From HGM04593 sp045660825 (lineage in GTDB: Bacteria > Bacteroidota > Bacteroidia > Bacteroidales > Bacteroidaceae): a stretch of DNA of 64,000 bases. The stretch covers positions 62,001 through 126,000 of the forward strand of contig JAZREN010000053.1 in NCBI GenBank assembly GCA_045660825.1. The letters run 5' to 3'. This document shows, piece by piece, positions 46,606 to 54,295 of this stretch. A program made the position numbers and the translations under genes. The first letter of the stretch is position 1. Every line of letters begins with the position of its first letter. The notes below the pieces were generated by a model. That model was given only the letters and a program-made list of their open reading frames with translations, did no database searches and had not been told where the DNA came from.

Positions 46606-47601
46606 ATGAAAACCGTAGGTGAAAAACAGTCCATATTGTTCCTGGTGAATCCCAAATCGGGTGTCAGCCAGAAAAGGAAAGTACCGCAAATGGTCGGGCA
46701 GTACATTGACCATAACAGGTACGACTCCAATGTGTGTTATACCCAATATGCAGGGCATGCCTATGAGCTTGCAAAGGAGGCTGTCGATAATGGTGTGGAT
46801 GTGGTGGTTGCTGTTGGCGGTGACGGAACTGTGAACGAGGTTGCGCGCGCACTGGTGCATACCGCTACTGCGCTGGGTGTGATTCCGTGTGGGTCGGGCA
46901 ATGGTTTTGCACGCCATCTTGGAATACCTGTGGGCGTGAAAAAATCCATTGAGTTCATAAATACAGCCGTGCCAATGGATATTGACTATGGTAAAATTAA
47001 CGGACAGTCATTCTTCTGTTCGTGTGGCGTTGGTTTTGATGCACTTGTCAGCAGTGACTTTGCAAAAGGAAATGGTCGTGGTGTGCTCAATTACATCAGG
47101 CAATCACTTGTCGATTGGGTGAAATACAAACCCGAGACTTACCTGGTGGAGACGGAATCCATGAAGGGGAAATTCGAGGCATTTGTCATTGCATGCGGCA
47201 ATGCGTCGCAGTATGGAAACAATGCTTATATTGCGCCATTTGCGTCAATGCGTGACGGTTTGATAACAGCTTCAATAATGTCTCCATTCAATACTTTTGA
47301 GGTGCCATTGATGGCTACACATCTGTTTACACACACGTTTGATGAGTGTAGCCATGTGACTACGGTTGCTGCTCCATGGATGCGTATTGTGCGCGAGAAG
47401 CCAGGGCCTGTACACTATGACGGTGAGCCTTGTTTCATGGGTGAGGAACTGTTTGTTGAAATGGTGCCTGCCGGTCTCAAGGTGCTTGCAATGCCGGGGT
47501 GGGATGGTACATGTGCGCCGGTTCCGCTCTATCGTCAGCTATATGAACTGTTTGCAGGTTCTTTGCCGGAATTTCCCGAACTCGAGATAACGAAAAAATG
47601 A
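46606..47601 (+). CDS. Diacylglycerol/lipid kinase family protein
   Basis: The 331-residue protein begins ILFLVNPKSGVSQKRKV and has the nucleotide-binding VAVGGDGTVNEVARALV (about residues 66-82), followed by LGVIPCGSGNGFARHLGIP, the DAGK catalytic domain hallmarks. The C-terminal half (about 125-330) is the beta-sandwich of the YegS/DgkB group (GVGFDALVSSDF, VHYDGEPCFMG). It should phosphorylate diacylglycerol or a related lipid from ATP at the inner membrane. The mRNA starts close to the ATG. Its end lies 42 bp from the convergent TrmN6 gene. Confidence 0.88.
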   Translation: MKTVGEKQSILFLVNPKSGVSQKRKVPQMVGQYIDHNRYDSNVCYTQYAGHAYELAKEAVDNGVDVVVAVGGDGTVNEVARALVHTATALGVIPCGSGNGFARHLGIPVGVKKSIEFINTAVPMDIDYGKINGQSFFCSCGVGFDALVSSDFAKGNGRGVLNYIRQSLVDWVKYKPETYLVETESMKGKFEAFVIACGNASQYGNNAYIAPFASMRDGLITASIMSPFNTFEVPLMATHLFTHTFDECSHVTTVAAPWMRIVREKPGPVHYDGEPCFMGEELFVEMVPAGLKVLAMPGWDGTCAPVPLYRQLYELFAGSLPEFPELEITKK

Positions 47602-47643
47602 TTCGTATTGTTGCGAAAAATATTTACTCCTGAATATTGTGCT

Positions 47644-48351
47644 TTATAGCTTCAGATAGAAATTGCCCAATATTCTTTTTGCATCGTCGCTGTATTCTCC
47701 AGGCGATGTTTCCAGTATCAAAGTGCTTTCGTTGCATTCACCTTGCGTGTTTGAGCAGAATTCGATCAACACTCTCTTTGGCGCTTTTTTTGGCGTGGTC
47801 TTGATGAGGGTGGTGCGTGTGGGGTAGAGTCCTTGTTCTGCTGCCGCGCTTTTCCACTCGCACATTATATCGCATGGAATCACAATTGACACACTGCCGT
47901 TTTCGGTGAGCAGTACGGCGCATTTCCTGAAGAACTGTCTGCGATCGAGTGAATCGCTGTGGCGTGCAAGAGTGCGCGATGTGTCATCGCATTTCAGGCT
48001 GTTTACGAAGTAGGGTGGGTTGCTTACTATTGTGTCGAAGCTGTGGTCTGTGGCATATTCGAGCAAATCGCCGTTGATTATCTCAATCCTCTCACCCCAC
48101 GGCGAACTGTCGGCGTTTATGCGTGCTTGCAGGGCTGCTTTGCTGTCAATTTCTATGCCTGTTATCAGGGCGTCGCACCGCTGTGCAGCCATAATGGCAA
48201 TAAGTCCTGTTCCGCAGCCAATGTCGAGTATTCTTTTGCTCTCGCTGCAGTTGAACCAACCGCCCAGCAGACACCCGTCGGTGCCCACCTTCATTGCGCA
48301 GTCGCTCTGTTCAATGGTGAATTGCTTGAATTGGAAATAGCTGTTCGACAT
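47644..48351 (-). CDS. trmN6: tRNA1(Val) (adenine(37)-N6)-methyltransferase
   Basis: The 235-residue protein is a class I methyltransferase: ILDIGCGTGLIAIMAAQR (SAM-binding motif I, about residues 40-58), GIEIDSKAALQAR, and the N6-adenine motif VSNPPYFVNS (about 113-122). This combination and the N-terminal CAMKVGTDGCLLGGW identify the YfiC/TrmN6 family, which modifies A37 of tRNA-Val. It lies 52 bp downstream (minus strand) of the tRNA-Thr cluster. Confidence 0.87.
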   Translation of the reverse strand: MSNSYFQFKQFTIEQSDCAMKVGTDGCLLGGWFNCSESKRILDIGCGTGLIAIMAAQRCDALITGIEIDSKAALQARINADSSPWGERIEIINGDLLEYATDHSFDTIVSNPPYFVNSLKCDDTSRTLARHSDSLDRRQFFRKCAVLLTENGSVSIVIPCDIMCEWKSAAAEQGLYPTRTTLIKTTPKKAPKRVLIEFCSNTQGECNESTLILETSPGEYSDDAKRILGNFYLKL

Positions 48352-48403
48352 TGCTGCTTTTCTGGAATAAAAAAGAGTGTGCCGTGCACACTCGTGAATT
48401 TTG

Positions 48404-48476
48404 AGCCGAGTCGGGGACTCGAACCCCGGACCTACTCATTACGAATGAGTTGCTCTACCAACTGAGCTAATTCGGC
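48404..48476 (-). tRNA. tRNA-Thr (CGT anticodon)
   Basis: On the minus strand the 73-nt sequence folds as a cloverleaf: acceptor GCCGAAT / ACTCGGC, D arm GCTC-AGTTGGTA-GAGC, anticodon arm ACTCA-TTCGTAA-TGAGT with anticodon CGT, and T arm CGGGG-TTCGAGT-CCCCG, discriminator T. The CCA end is not encoded. The acceptor pair 6-67 is A-C, a mismatch; a G at position 6 would pair. The two partial copies upstream carry the same A, which may mean the 5' half was converted from a partial copy. Confidence 0.9.
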
Positions 48477-48562
48477 AAAACAGTACAATAAATCAACGCC
48501 CCGAACCTACTCCTTGTCAATATTTGGACGAATGAGTTGCTCTACAACTGAGCTAATTCGGC
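48477..48562 (-). pseudogene. Degenerate tRNA-Thr copy 1 (5' half, insertion in anticodon arm)
   Basis: On the minus strand, from 48562, GCCGAATTAGCTCAGTTG is followed by TAGAGCAACTCATTCGT (one G of the D loop lost), then CCAAATATTGACAAGG in place of AATG, then AGTAGG. The T arm and 3' acceptor strand are missing. It cannot form a tRNA. It repeats tandemly with the next copy at an interval of about 87 bp. Confidence 0.8.
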
Positions 48563-48650
48563 AAAATAGTACAACAAATTAACGCCCCGGACCTACTCCT
48601 TGTCAATATTTGGACAAATGAGTTTGCTCTACCAACTGAGCTAATTCGGC
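48563..48650 (-). pseudogene. Degenerate tRNA-Thr copy 2 (5' half, insertion in anticodon arm)
   Basis: On the minus strand, from 48650, the acceptor 5' strand and D arm are intact, followed by CATTTGTCCAAATATTGACA and AGGAGTAGGTCCGGGG, then unrelated sequence instead of the T loop. TTGTC and GACAA of the insertion pair, so the anticodon arm becomes a longer hairpin. This copy is next to the promoter at 48661-48693. Confidence 0.8.
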
Positions 48651-48660
48651 AATGTTTCTG

Positions 48661-48693
48661 CAAAGATATACACATTCGAATAAAATAATCAAA
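48661..48693 (-). promoter_or_regulatory. Promoter of the tRNA-Thr cluster (minus strand)
   Basis: Read on the minus strand, TTTG (48693-48690), a 21-nt spacer and TATCTTTG (48668-48661) fully match the Bacteroidota consensus. The start is expected a few bases before the first degenerate copy, so the intact tRNA would be transcribed as the third unit. Confidence 0.7.
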
Positions 48694-48698
48694 TAAAC

Positions 48699-48731
48699 TT
48701 GCTAATATTTTGCTGTTTGTATATATCTTTG
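48699..48731 (+). promoter_or_regulatory. Promoter of the M20 dipeptidase gene
   Basis: TTTG at 48699-48702, a 21-nt spacer and TATCTTTG at 48724-48731 fully match the consensus. It is arranged back to back with the tRNA promoter, the two TTTG boxes being only 5 bp apart. The leader to 48786 is about 48 nt. Confidence 0.7.
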
Positions 48732-48785
48732 TCTTTAGCGTGCGTTTGGCGCACATGTGTTTTAAACCTTTAAAAGTAAATAAAC

Positions 48786-50138
48786 ATGGAGGTAAAAAAG
48801 TATATACAGGAAAACGAAGAGCGTTTTCTGAAAGAGTTGGAGTCGTTGATTGAGATTCCGAGTATAAGTGCAAAGGTCGAGCATAAGGCCGATATTGCAG
48901 CGTGTGCCGAAAGGTGGAAGCAGTTGCTTCTTGAGGCGGGTGTTGACAAGGCCGAGGTTATGCCTTCAAAGGGTAACCCGCTTGTCTATGCCGAAAAGAT
49001 TGTTGACCCTGCAGCGTCCACAGTGCTTGTCTATTCGCACTACGATGTTATGCCGGCCGAGCCATTGGAACTGTGGAACAGCGACCCATTTAAAATGGTT
49101 GTGAAGGATGGCCGCATTTGGGCGCGTGGCGCCGATGACGATAAGGGTCAGGCTATGATTCAGGCCAAGGCTTTTGAGTATGTTGTAAAGAACGGCTTGC
49201 TCAAACACAATGTGAAATTCATTTTCGAGGGTGAAGAGGAAATTGGCTCGCCAAGTCTCAATGCATTCCTCAAAGAGAATAAGGAGCTGCTGAAAGCGGA
49301 TATCATTCTGGTGAGTGATACAAGCATGCTCAGCGCTGAATTGCCATCGCTCACAACTGGTTTGCGCGGACTCGCATATTGGGAGGTTGAGGTTACAGGT
49401 CCTAACCGCGACTTGCATTCGGGTCACTTTGGCGGTGCTGTTGCCAACCCCATCAATGTGCTTTGCGAAATGATTGCAAAGATGACCGATGCCGATGGTC
49501 GCATTACAATTCCCGGTTTCTATGACGATGTTGAGGAGATGTCGAAGGCTGAACGTGACATGATTGCATCCATTCCTTTCGATGAGGAAAAATACAAGGC
49601 TGCCATTGAAGTGAATGACCTGCGTGGCGAAAAGGGATATTCGACCCTTGAACGCAACAGTTGCCGTCCATCGTTCGACGTTTGCGGTATCTGGGGCGGT
49701 TACACAGGCGAGGGTAGCAAGACTGTGCTCCCTTCAAAGGCTTATGCTAAACTCTCTTGCCGCCTTGTTGCGAACCAGGATCACGAGAAGATTTCGCTGC
49801 AGTTCGTCGACTATTTCACATCCATTGCCCCTGCATGCGTGAAGGTTAAGGTGACTCCAATGCATGGTGGCCAGGGCTATCTTTGCCCCATCACTTTGCC
49901 TGCATACAAGGCTGCCGAGGCGGGCTTTGAAAAGGCTTTCGGCAAGAAGCCTCTTGCAGTGCGCCGTGGTGGTAGCATACCTATCATCAGTGACTTTGAG
50001 AAGATTCTTGGTGTGAAGACAATTCTTATGGGCTTTGGTCTTGAAAGCGATGCTATCCACTCGCCAAATGAGAATTTCAATCTCGATATCTTCCGCAAGG
50101 GTATTGAGGCAGTGGTCGAGTTCTACAAGCAGCTCTAA
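48786..50138 (+). CDS. M20 family dipeptidase
   Basis: The 450-residue protein has the M20 zinc peptidase order: LVYSHYDVMPAEP (His and Asp, about residues 79-91), IWARGADDDKGQ (bridging Asp, about 114-125), FIFEGEEEIGSPS (catalytic Glu pair, about 146-158), VSDTSM, and the C-terminal GFGLESDAIHSPNENF with the last His. Between lies the dimerisation lid domain starting near TGPNRDLHSGHFGGAVANP. It is cytosolic (no signal peptide) and related to CNDP/carnosinase-type dipeptidases. Substrate range is unknown. It is followed by a terminator. Confidence 0.9.
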   Translation: MEVKKYIQENEERFLKELESLIEIPSISAKVEHKADIAACAERWKQLLLEAGVDKAEVMPSKGNPLVYAEKIVDPAASTVLVYSHYDVMPAEPLELWNSDPFKMVVKDGRIWARGADDDKGQAMIQAKAFEYVVKNGLLKHNVKFIFEGEEEIGSPSLNAFLKENKELLKADIILVSDTSMLSAELPSLTTGLRGLAYWEVEVTGPNRDLHSGHFGGAVANPINVLCEMIAKMTDADGRITIPGFYDDVEEMSKAERDMIASIPFDEEKYKAAIEVNDLRGEKGYSTLERNSCRPSFDVCGIWGGYTGEGSKTVLPSKAYAKLSCRLVANQDHEKISLQFVDYFTSIAPACVKVKVTPMHGGQGYLCPITLPAYKAAEAGFEKAFGKKPLAVRRGGSIPIISDFEKILGVKTILMGFGLESDAIHSPNENFNLDIFRKGIEAVVEFYKQL

Positions 50139-50158
50139 ACGAAGATATCGTACAAAGC

Positions 50159-50190
50159 AAAGAGGTCGTGCCTGGCACGACCTCTTTTGT
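50159..50190 (+). terminator. Intrinsic terminator after the M20 dipeptidase gene
   Basis: AAAGAGGTCGTG and CACGACCTCTTT pair over 12 bp around CCTGG and are followed by TTGT. Confidence 0.8.
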
Positions 50191-50371
50191 ATAAATGCAA
50201 ATGAGTGAAAGGAAGCTGCCGTAGAGCTGCGGTATAATTACAAGGCGGTCTGTTTCTGTAAAAATATAAAAATGAAATAAAAAAAAGAGAATTTCCGAAA
50301 ATATATGTTACATTTGCGTCTGAACCGATAAAATAAGGATATATTAGATAATCCCAAACATAAATTTTACT

Positions 50372-50995
50372 ATGGCTTTACACATAATTGACCACCCGCT
50401 GGTGCAGCACAAGTTGAGCATCATGCGCAACAAAGAGACCTCTACAATGAAGTTCCGTGAGTTGCTCGAGGAAATTTCAATGCTGATGGGTTATGAGATT
50501 ACCCGCGACATGCCTTTGACCTATGAGGAGATTGAGACTCCGCTGATGCCAATGAATGCGCCCAAGATTGCGGGAAAGAAGGTGGTCATTGTTCCCATTC
50601 TCAGAGCCGGCCTTGGAATGGTCGACGGTTTGATCAGATTGATTCCTTCTGCGCGCATCGGTCACATTGGCCTTTATCGCGACGAGGTTACCTGCAAACC
50701 GGTGTTCTACTATTATAAGATGCCTGCAAACAAGGACCGTGCGGTGTTCCTCACCGACCCAATGCTTGCAACAGGCGGCAGTGCCTGCGATGCCATCGCC
50801 CGCCTGAAGGCTGACGGTTTTGACCGCATTAGGCTCATGTGTCTTGTTGCCTCGCCACAGGGTGTGAAGGCTGTCGAGGAGCAGCACCCCGATGTGGATA
50901 TCTACGTTGCTTCGGTCGATGATGGCCTGAACGAGAAGAACTATATTCTCCCTGGTCTGGGCGATGCCGGCGACAGAATTTTTGGTACAAAATAA
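50372..50995 (+). CDS. upp: Uracil phosphoribosyltransferase
   Basis: The 207-residue protein starts LHIIDHPLVQHKLSIMRNKE, has the conserved VVIVPILRAGLGMVDG and the PRPP loop VFLTDPMLATGGSACDAI (about residues 126-143), and ends YILPGLGDAGDRIFGTK, all characteristic of Upp. It makes UMP from uracil and PRPP (pyrimidine salvage). A TACATTTG box at 50309-50316 is a candidate promoter element, without a clear upstream box. Confidence 0.96.
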   Translation: MALHIIDHPLVQHKLSIMRNKETSTMKFRELLEEISMLMGYEITRDMPLTYEEIETPLMPMNAPKIAGKKVVIVPILRAGLGMVDGLIRLIPSARIGHIGLYRDEVTCKPVFYYYKMPANKDRAVFLTDPMLATGGSACDAIARLKADGFDRIRLMCLVASPQGVKAVEEQHPDVDIYVASVDDGLNEKNYILPGLGDAGDRIFGTK

Positions 50996-51032
50996 TCTTA
51001 ACAAATATGTTGGAAATTAAATTGGGTCGATT

Positions 51033-52082
51033 ATGAATTTATACGAGATACAAAAGGACTGTGCTACATGCAAGAAAAGAGTGCTTGATTCCAATTCGGA
51101 AATCAAATGTTCCTTAGCCGAGGAAAAGCCATCGGATATTTCCGCTTGTGAAAATTACGTAGCAGACTACGGGCAGATTGCAAAAGGGGAACTGGGAAAA
51201 TCTATTTCTGGATGGTTGTTTGTCTTCTTGTGGTTGAGCGTCGGTTGTGGTGCGTTGGTGTCTGTGATAATGGCGCTTGTAAATTTGTCTGCCAATGAGT
51301 ATAGTGCCTTTTTTGTTTCTTTGTGCAGTTTGATGATAGGAGCATTGTCTGTGACGGCTGTTGCTACAATCGTTGCATTCTATAAAAGGAAAAGCAATGC
51401 TGTTTCATTGGCAATTACATATATAGCGATAATTCTGCTCGATGGTATCCTTTTAATCAGCATGGCTGCCATATCGAACGATTCTGTGTTGGCGATTTCT
51501 GCTATATGGCAATTTCTCTGCGGTGGAGTATGGCTCGCATATCTAATTATGTCCGACAAGGTCAAGGCTGTGATTCCTAAAGCGACTCGCGTGTGGGGTG
51601 CGTTGGAGAAAATAACGATTTCGGTATACGTGTTGTCGGTTCTGGCATTCATTTCAAGTTTTGCGTATGTTGCAGAAAACGATAATCCGCGAAATTTTAT
51701 ATTGACAAATGAATCGTACATAACGCAATGTGTCATAGAGGCAAATAAGGAACTTCCGGCTTATATATCTGAAGATGTTGTCTTCTTCCGTGTCAACCAT
51801 AATACTGTAGGTGAAAAAAATGTTGAGTTTGTCTATATATTGCAGAATGTAAGTGTCTCGGATTTTGACGAGGAGTATCTTGAGGAACTTGGTGCTGATG
51901 CGAAAGATGAAATCTTGACGGGTTTAGGTAACGAGGTTGAGGAAGATGAATTCCTTTTAATTTGTTTCAAGGAAGGGTATAATGTGGTATACCGCTATTG
52001 CGATGCCTCGTCTGCTACGCTGTATGTTGTGAGAATAACACAGGCCGAGTATGAGAATGCCAAAGAATTCTGGCGTCGTTGA
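51033..52082 (+). CDS. Membrane protein with N-terminal cysteine cluster (DUF2569-like)
   Basis: The 349-residue protein begins with a four-cysteine segment (KDCATCKKR, then C at about 27 and 39), which may bind zinc. Four membrane segments follow (WLFVFLWLSVGCGALVSVI, LCSLMIGALSVTAVATIVAF, AITYIAIILLDGILLISMA, LAISAIWQFLCGGVWLAYLI), with a fifth at about residue 195 (ITISVYVLSVLAFISSFAYV) before an acidic soluble C-terminal domain of about 130 residues (FDEEYLEELGADAKDEIL). GWLFVFLW with polar loops resembles the DUF2569 pattern. The function is unknown. It lies 37 bp after upp and may be cotranscribed; a terminator follows. Confidence 0.6.
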   Translation: MNLYEIQKDCATCKKRVLDSNSEIKCSLAEEKPSDISACENYVADYGQIAKGELGKSISGWLFVFLWLSVGCGALVSVIMALVNLSANEYSAFFVSLCSLMIGALSVTAVATIVAFYKRKSNAVSLAITYIAIILLDGILLISMAAISNDSVLAISAIWQFLCGGVWLAYLIMSDKVKAVIPKATRVWGALEKITISVYVLSVLAFISSFAYVAENDNPRNFILTNESYITQCVIEANKELPAYISEDVVFFRVNHNTVGEKNVEFVYILQNVSVSDFDEEYLEELGADAKDEILTGLGNEVEEDEFLLICFKEGYNVVYRYCDASSATLYVVRITQAEYENAKEFWRR

Positions 52083-52106
52083 TTTCCGATAATAATTAAA
52101 ACGCTT

Positions 52107-52156
52107 ATGAAGCGGTACGGACTGATGCAAGTTCTCCCGCTTCATTTTTTTTATTT
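52107..52156 (+). terminator. Intrinsic terminator after the DUF2569-like gene
   Basis: ATGAAGCGG (52107-52115) pairs with CCGCTTCAT (52137-52145), followed by a run of T residues. Confidence 0.75.
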
Positions 52157-52169
52157 TTGTATGTAAAAC

Positions 52170-52201
52170 TTTTTCTCGTGTGATTATTTTTTGTATCTTC
52201 G
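52170..52201 (+). promoter_or_regulatory. Promoter of the leader transcript before the purF-like gene
   Basis: TTTT at 52170-52173, a 20-nt spacer and TATCTTCG at 52194-52201 fit the Bacteroidota pattern. TTGTATCTTCGCGCTGTA here equals the sequence at the promoter of the radical SAM gene (4190-4207). Confidence 0.5.
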
Positions 52202-52221
52202 CGCTGTAAAAACAGAAGGCT

Positions 52222-52326
52222 ATGAAACACAGAGCAATCAAAAATATTGTAATTGCGGGATGTAAAAAGAGTCCCGTTGCCGTTTTTGCCCCTGTTTGTT
52301 ATACAATTGATATTTATTTTATGTAA
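52222..52326 (+). CDS. Small ORF of 34 codons in the leader region
   Basis: An ATG at 52222, preceded by the purine-rich CAGAAGGCT, opens a 34-codon frame (MKHRAIKNIVIAGCKKSPVA, then VFAPVCYTIDIYFM) that stops at TAA 52324. It lies between a promoter (52170-52201) and an intrinsic terminator (52337-52363), so it could be a stand-alone small protein, a leader peptide controlling the next gene, or an incidental frame in a small RNA. I know of no named family. Confidence 0.4.
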   Translation: MKHRAIKNIVIAGCKKSPVAVFAPVCYTIDIYFM

Positions 52327-52336
52327 TTTTATTATG

Positions 52337-52363
52337 GTCGTTTCGTTTGAAACGACTTTTTTT
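52337..52363 (+). terminator. Intrinsic terminator or attenuator before the purF-like gene
   Basis: GTCGTTTC and GAAACGAC form a perfect 8-bp stem with loop GTTT, followed by seven T residues (52357-52363). It ends 29 bp before the start codon of the purF-like gene. Its left arm overlaps a possible TTTC box (52341-52344) of a promoter with TATATTAG at 52365-52372. Confidence 0.75.
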
Positions 52364-52392
52364 GTATATTAGCGGAAATTATTTGTAAGATT

Positions 52393-54273
52393 ATGGAACC
52401 ACTATTACATGAATGTGGCGTGGCAATGATTCGCCTTCGTAAGCCTTTGAACTATTATCAGGAGAAGTATGGTACTTGGGCATACGGAATGAATAAGCTA
52501 TTCTTGTTGATGAACAAACAGTATAACCGTGGCCAGCAGGGTGCGGGTATTGCATGCGTTAAACTCAAAGCTTCTCCCGGTGAGGATTATATGTTCCGTG
52601 AAAGGGCAGAGGGCTCGGGTGCAATATCAGAGGTGTTTGACAGTGCGAACAAGGATATACTTTCTCATCCTCGTGAAAAGAAAAACGATGCCGATTATGC
52701 CTATCGTCATTTTGGTTTCGCCGGCGAACTCTATATGGGCCACCTTCGTTATTCGGCTACAGGAAAGACCGGTATGCAGTATGTGCATCCATTCCTCCGC
52801 CGCAACAATTGGCGTGCAAAGAATCTTGCACTTTGTGGAAATTTCCATATAACAAATGTTGATGATGTGTTCCGTGAATTGGTTTCACATGGCCAACATC
52901 CTCGCGTGCATGCCGATACTTATATCATGCTTGAACTTATGGGACACCGTCTCGACCGCGAGGTTGAGCGCATCTTCAGGGATTGTGAGTACGAGGGCCG
53001 CGTGGGCATGGACATCACCAACACAATCGAGGAGCGTGTAGACATGGCCAATGTGCTCCGCACTTCAACCGAGATGCTCGACGGCGGTTATGTATTCTGT
53101 GGCGTTACCGGTAGCGGTGAGATGTTTGCAATGCGTGACCCTTGGGGCGTGCGCACTGCCTATTGGTATGCCAATGACGAGATTTTCCTGGTTGCCAGTG
53201 AGCGTGCTGCATTGCAGACCGCAATGAACCTGAAGGCCGAGGAGGTTATCGAAATGAAACCGGGCGAAGCGCTCATCGTTAACAAGCGCGGCGAGTTGCG
53301 CGTTGAGCAGATAACACCCCAAAAGGCATTCCTTCCATGTTCGTTCGAGAGAATCTATTTCAGCCGCGGCAACGATGGCGATATATATAAGGAGAGAAAA
53401 CTTTTGGGTTCAAACCTCAAGGAGCAGATTCTCAAGGCTATTGACTACGATTTGAACAACACCGTCTTCTCGTTCATCCCCAATACTGCCGAAATGGCAT
53501 TCTATGGAATGGTTGAGGGTATGCAGGAGTATCTTGACGAGTGGAAGGTGAAGGAGATAAACTCCGGCAAGCAGTTCAGCCAAGATGAACTCAACGCCAT
53601 TGTTACAAAAAAGGTGCGTCAGGAGAAGGTTGCAAACAAGGATATAAAGATGCGTACATTCATCTCAACAACCGACAAACGCAACGACCTTGCTTCTTAT
53701 GTATATGATATCACATACGATACAATAAAGCCAAAGGTTGACAACCTTGTTGTGATTGATGACAGTATTGTGCGCGGAACAACATTGAAGCAGAATATCC
53801 TTAACATCCTCGATCGTCTGGAGCCAAAGAAGATTGTCGTTGTCTCTTCAAGTCCACAAATCCGTTACCCCGACTACTATGGTATCGACATGGAGAAGTT
53901 CGACCACTTCGTTGCATTCAAGGCTGCTCTTGAACTGCTGTACGAGAACGGCAAACAGTCACTCATTGAGGAGACATACCGTGCATGTATTGAGGAGTTG
54001 AAGAAACCCGATGCAGAACAGGTTAACTGCACACGTGCAATCTATCATCCGTTTACAGCCGATGAAATTTCGCGCAAGATTGCCGACTTGCTCAAGCCTG
54101 TTGACCTCAATGCCGAACTGGAACTCGTGTTCCAAAGCCTCGAGGGTTTACACTCGGCATGTCCTAATCATTTGGGCGATTGGTACTTCAGCGGAAACTA
54201 CCCGACACCGGGTGGCAACCGTCTTGTAAACGAGGCGTTCGTGTTCCACTATGAGACTTATCTGAAAAAGTAA
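52393..54273 (+). CDS. PurF-like amidophosphoribosyltransferase
   Basis: The 626-residue protein joins an N-terminal class II glutamine amidotransferase domain (HECGVAMIRLRKPL, with Cys at residue 8 as the likely N-terminal nucleophile after propeptide cleavage; NRGQQGAGIACV; GHLRYSATGKTGMQ) to a C-terminal phosphoribosyltransferase domain with the PRPP loop VVIDDSIVRGTTLKQNIL (about residues 453-470) and SSPQIRYPDYYGID. This is the PurF architecture: PRPP plus glutamine to phosphoribosylamine, the first step of purine synthesis. It is longer than E. coli PurF (505), as in a second, longer PurF-like class of Bacteroidales. The carB gene follows after 22 bp. Confidence 0.85.
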   Translation: MEPLLHECGVAMIRLRKPLNYYQEKYGTWAYGMNKLFLLMNKQYNRGQQGAGIACVKLKASPGEDYMFRERAEGSGAISEVFDSANKDILSHPREKKNDADYAYRHFGFAGELYMGHLRYSATGKTGMQYVHPFLRRNNWRAKNLALCGNFHITNVDDVFRELVSHGQHPRVHADTYIMLELMGHRLDREVERIFRDCEYEGRVGMDITNTIEERVDMANVLRTSTEMLDGGYVFCGVTGSGEMFAMRDPWGVRTAYWYANDEIFLVASERAALQTAMNLKAEEVIEMKPGEALIVNKRGELRVEQITPQKAFLPCSFERIYFSRGNDGDIYKERKLLGSNLKEQILKAIDYDLNNTVFSFIPNTAEMAFYGMVEGMQEYLDEWKVKEINSGKQFSQDELNAIVTKKVRQEKVANKDIKMRTFISTTDKRNDLASYVYDITYDTIKPKVDNLVVIDDSIVRGTTLKQNILNILDRLEPKKIVVVSSSPQIRYPDYYGIDMEKFDHFVAFKAALELLYENGKQSLIEETYRACIEELKKPDAEQVNCTRAIYHPFTADEISRKIADLLKPVDLNAELELVFQSLEGLHSACPNHLGDWYFSGNYPTPGGNRLVNEAFVFHYETYLKK

Positions 54274-54295
54274 ATAACAAACATAATTATAAGCT

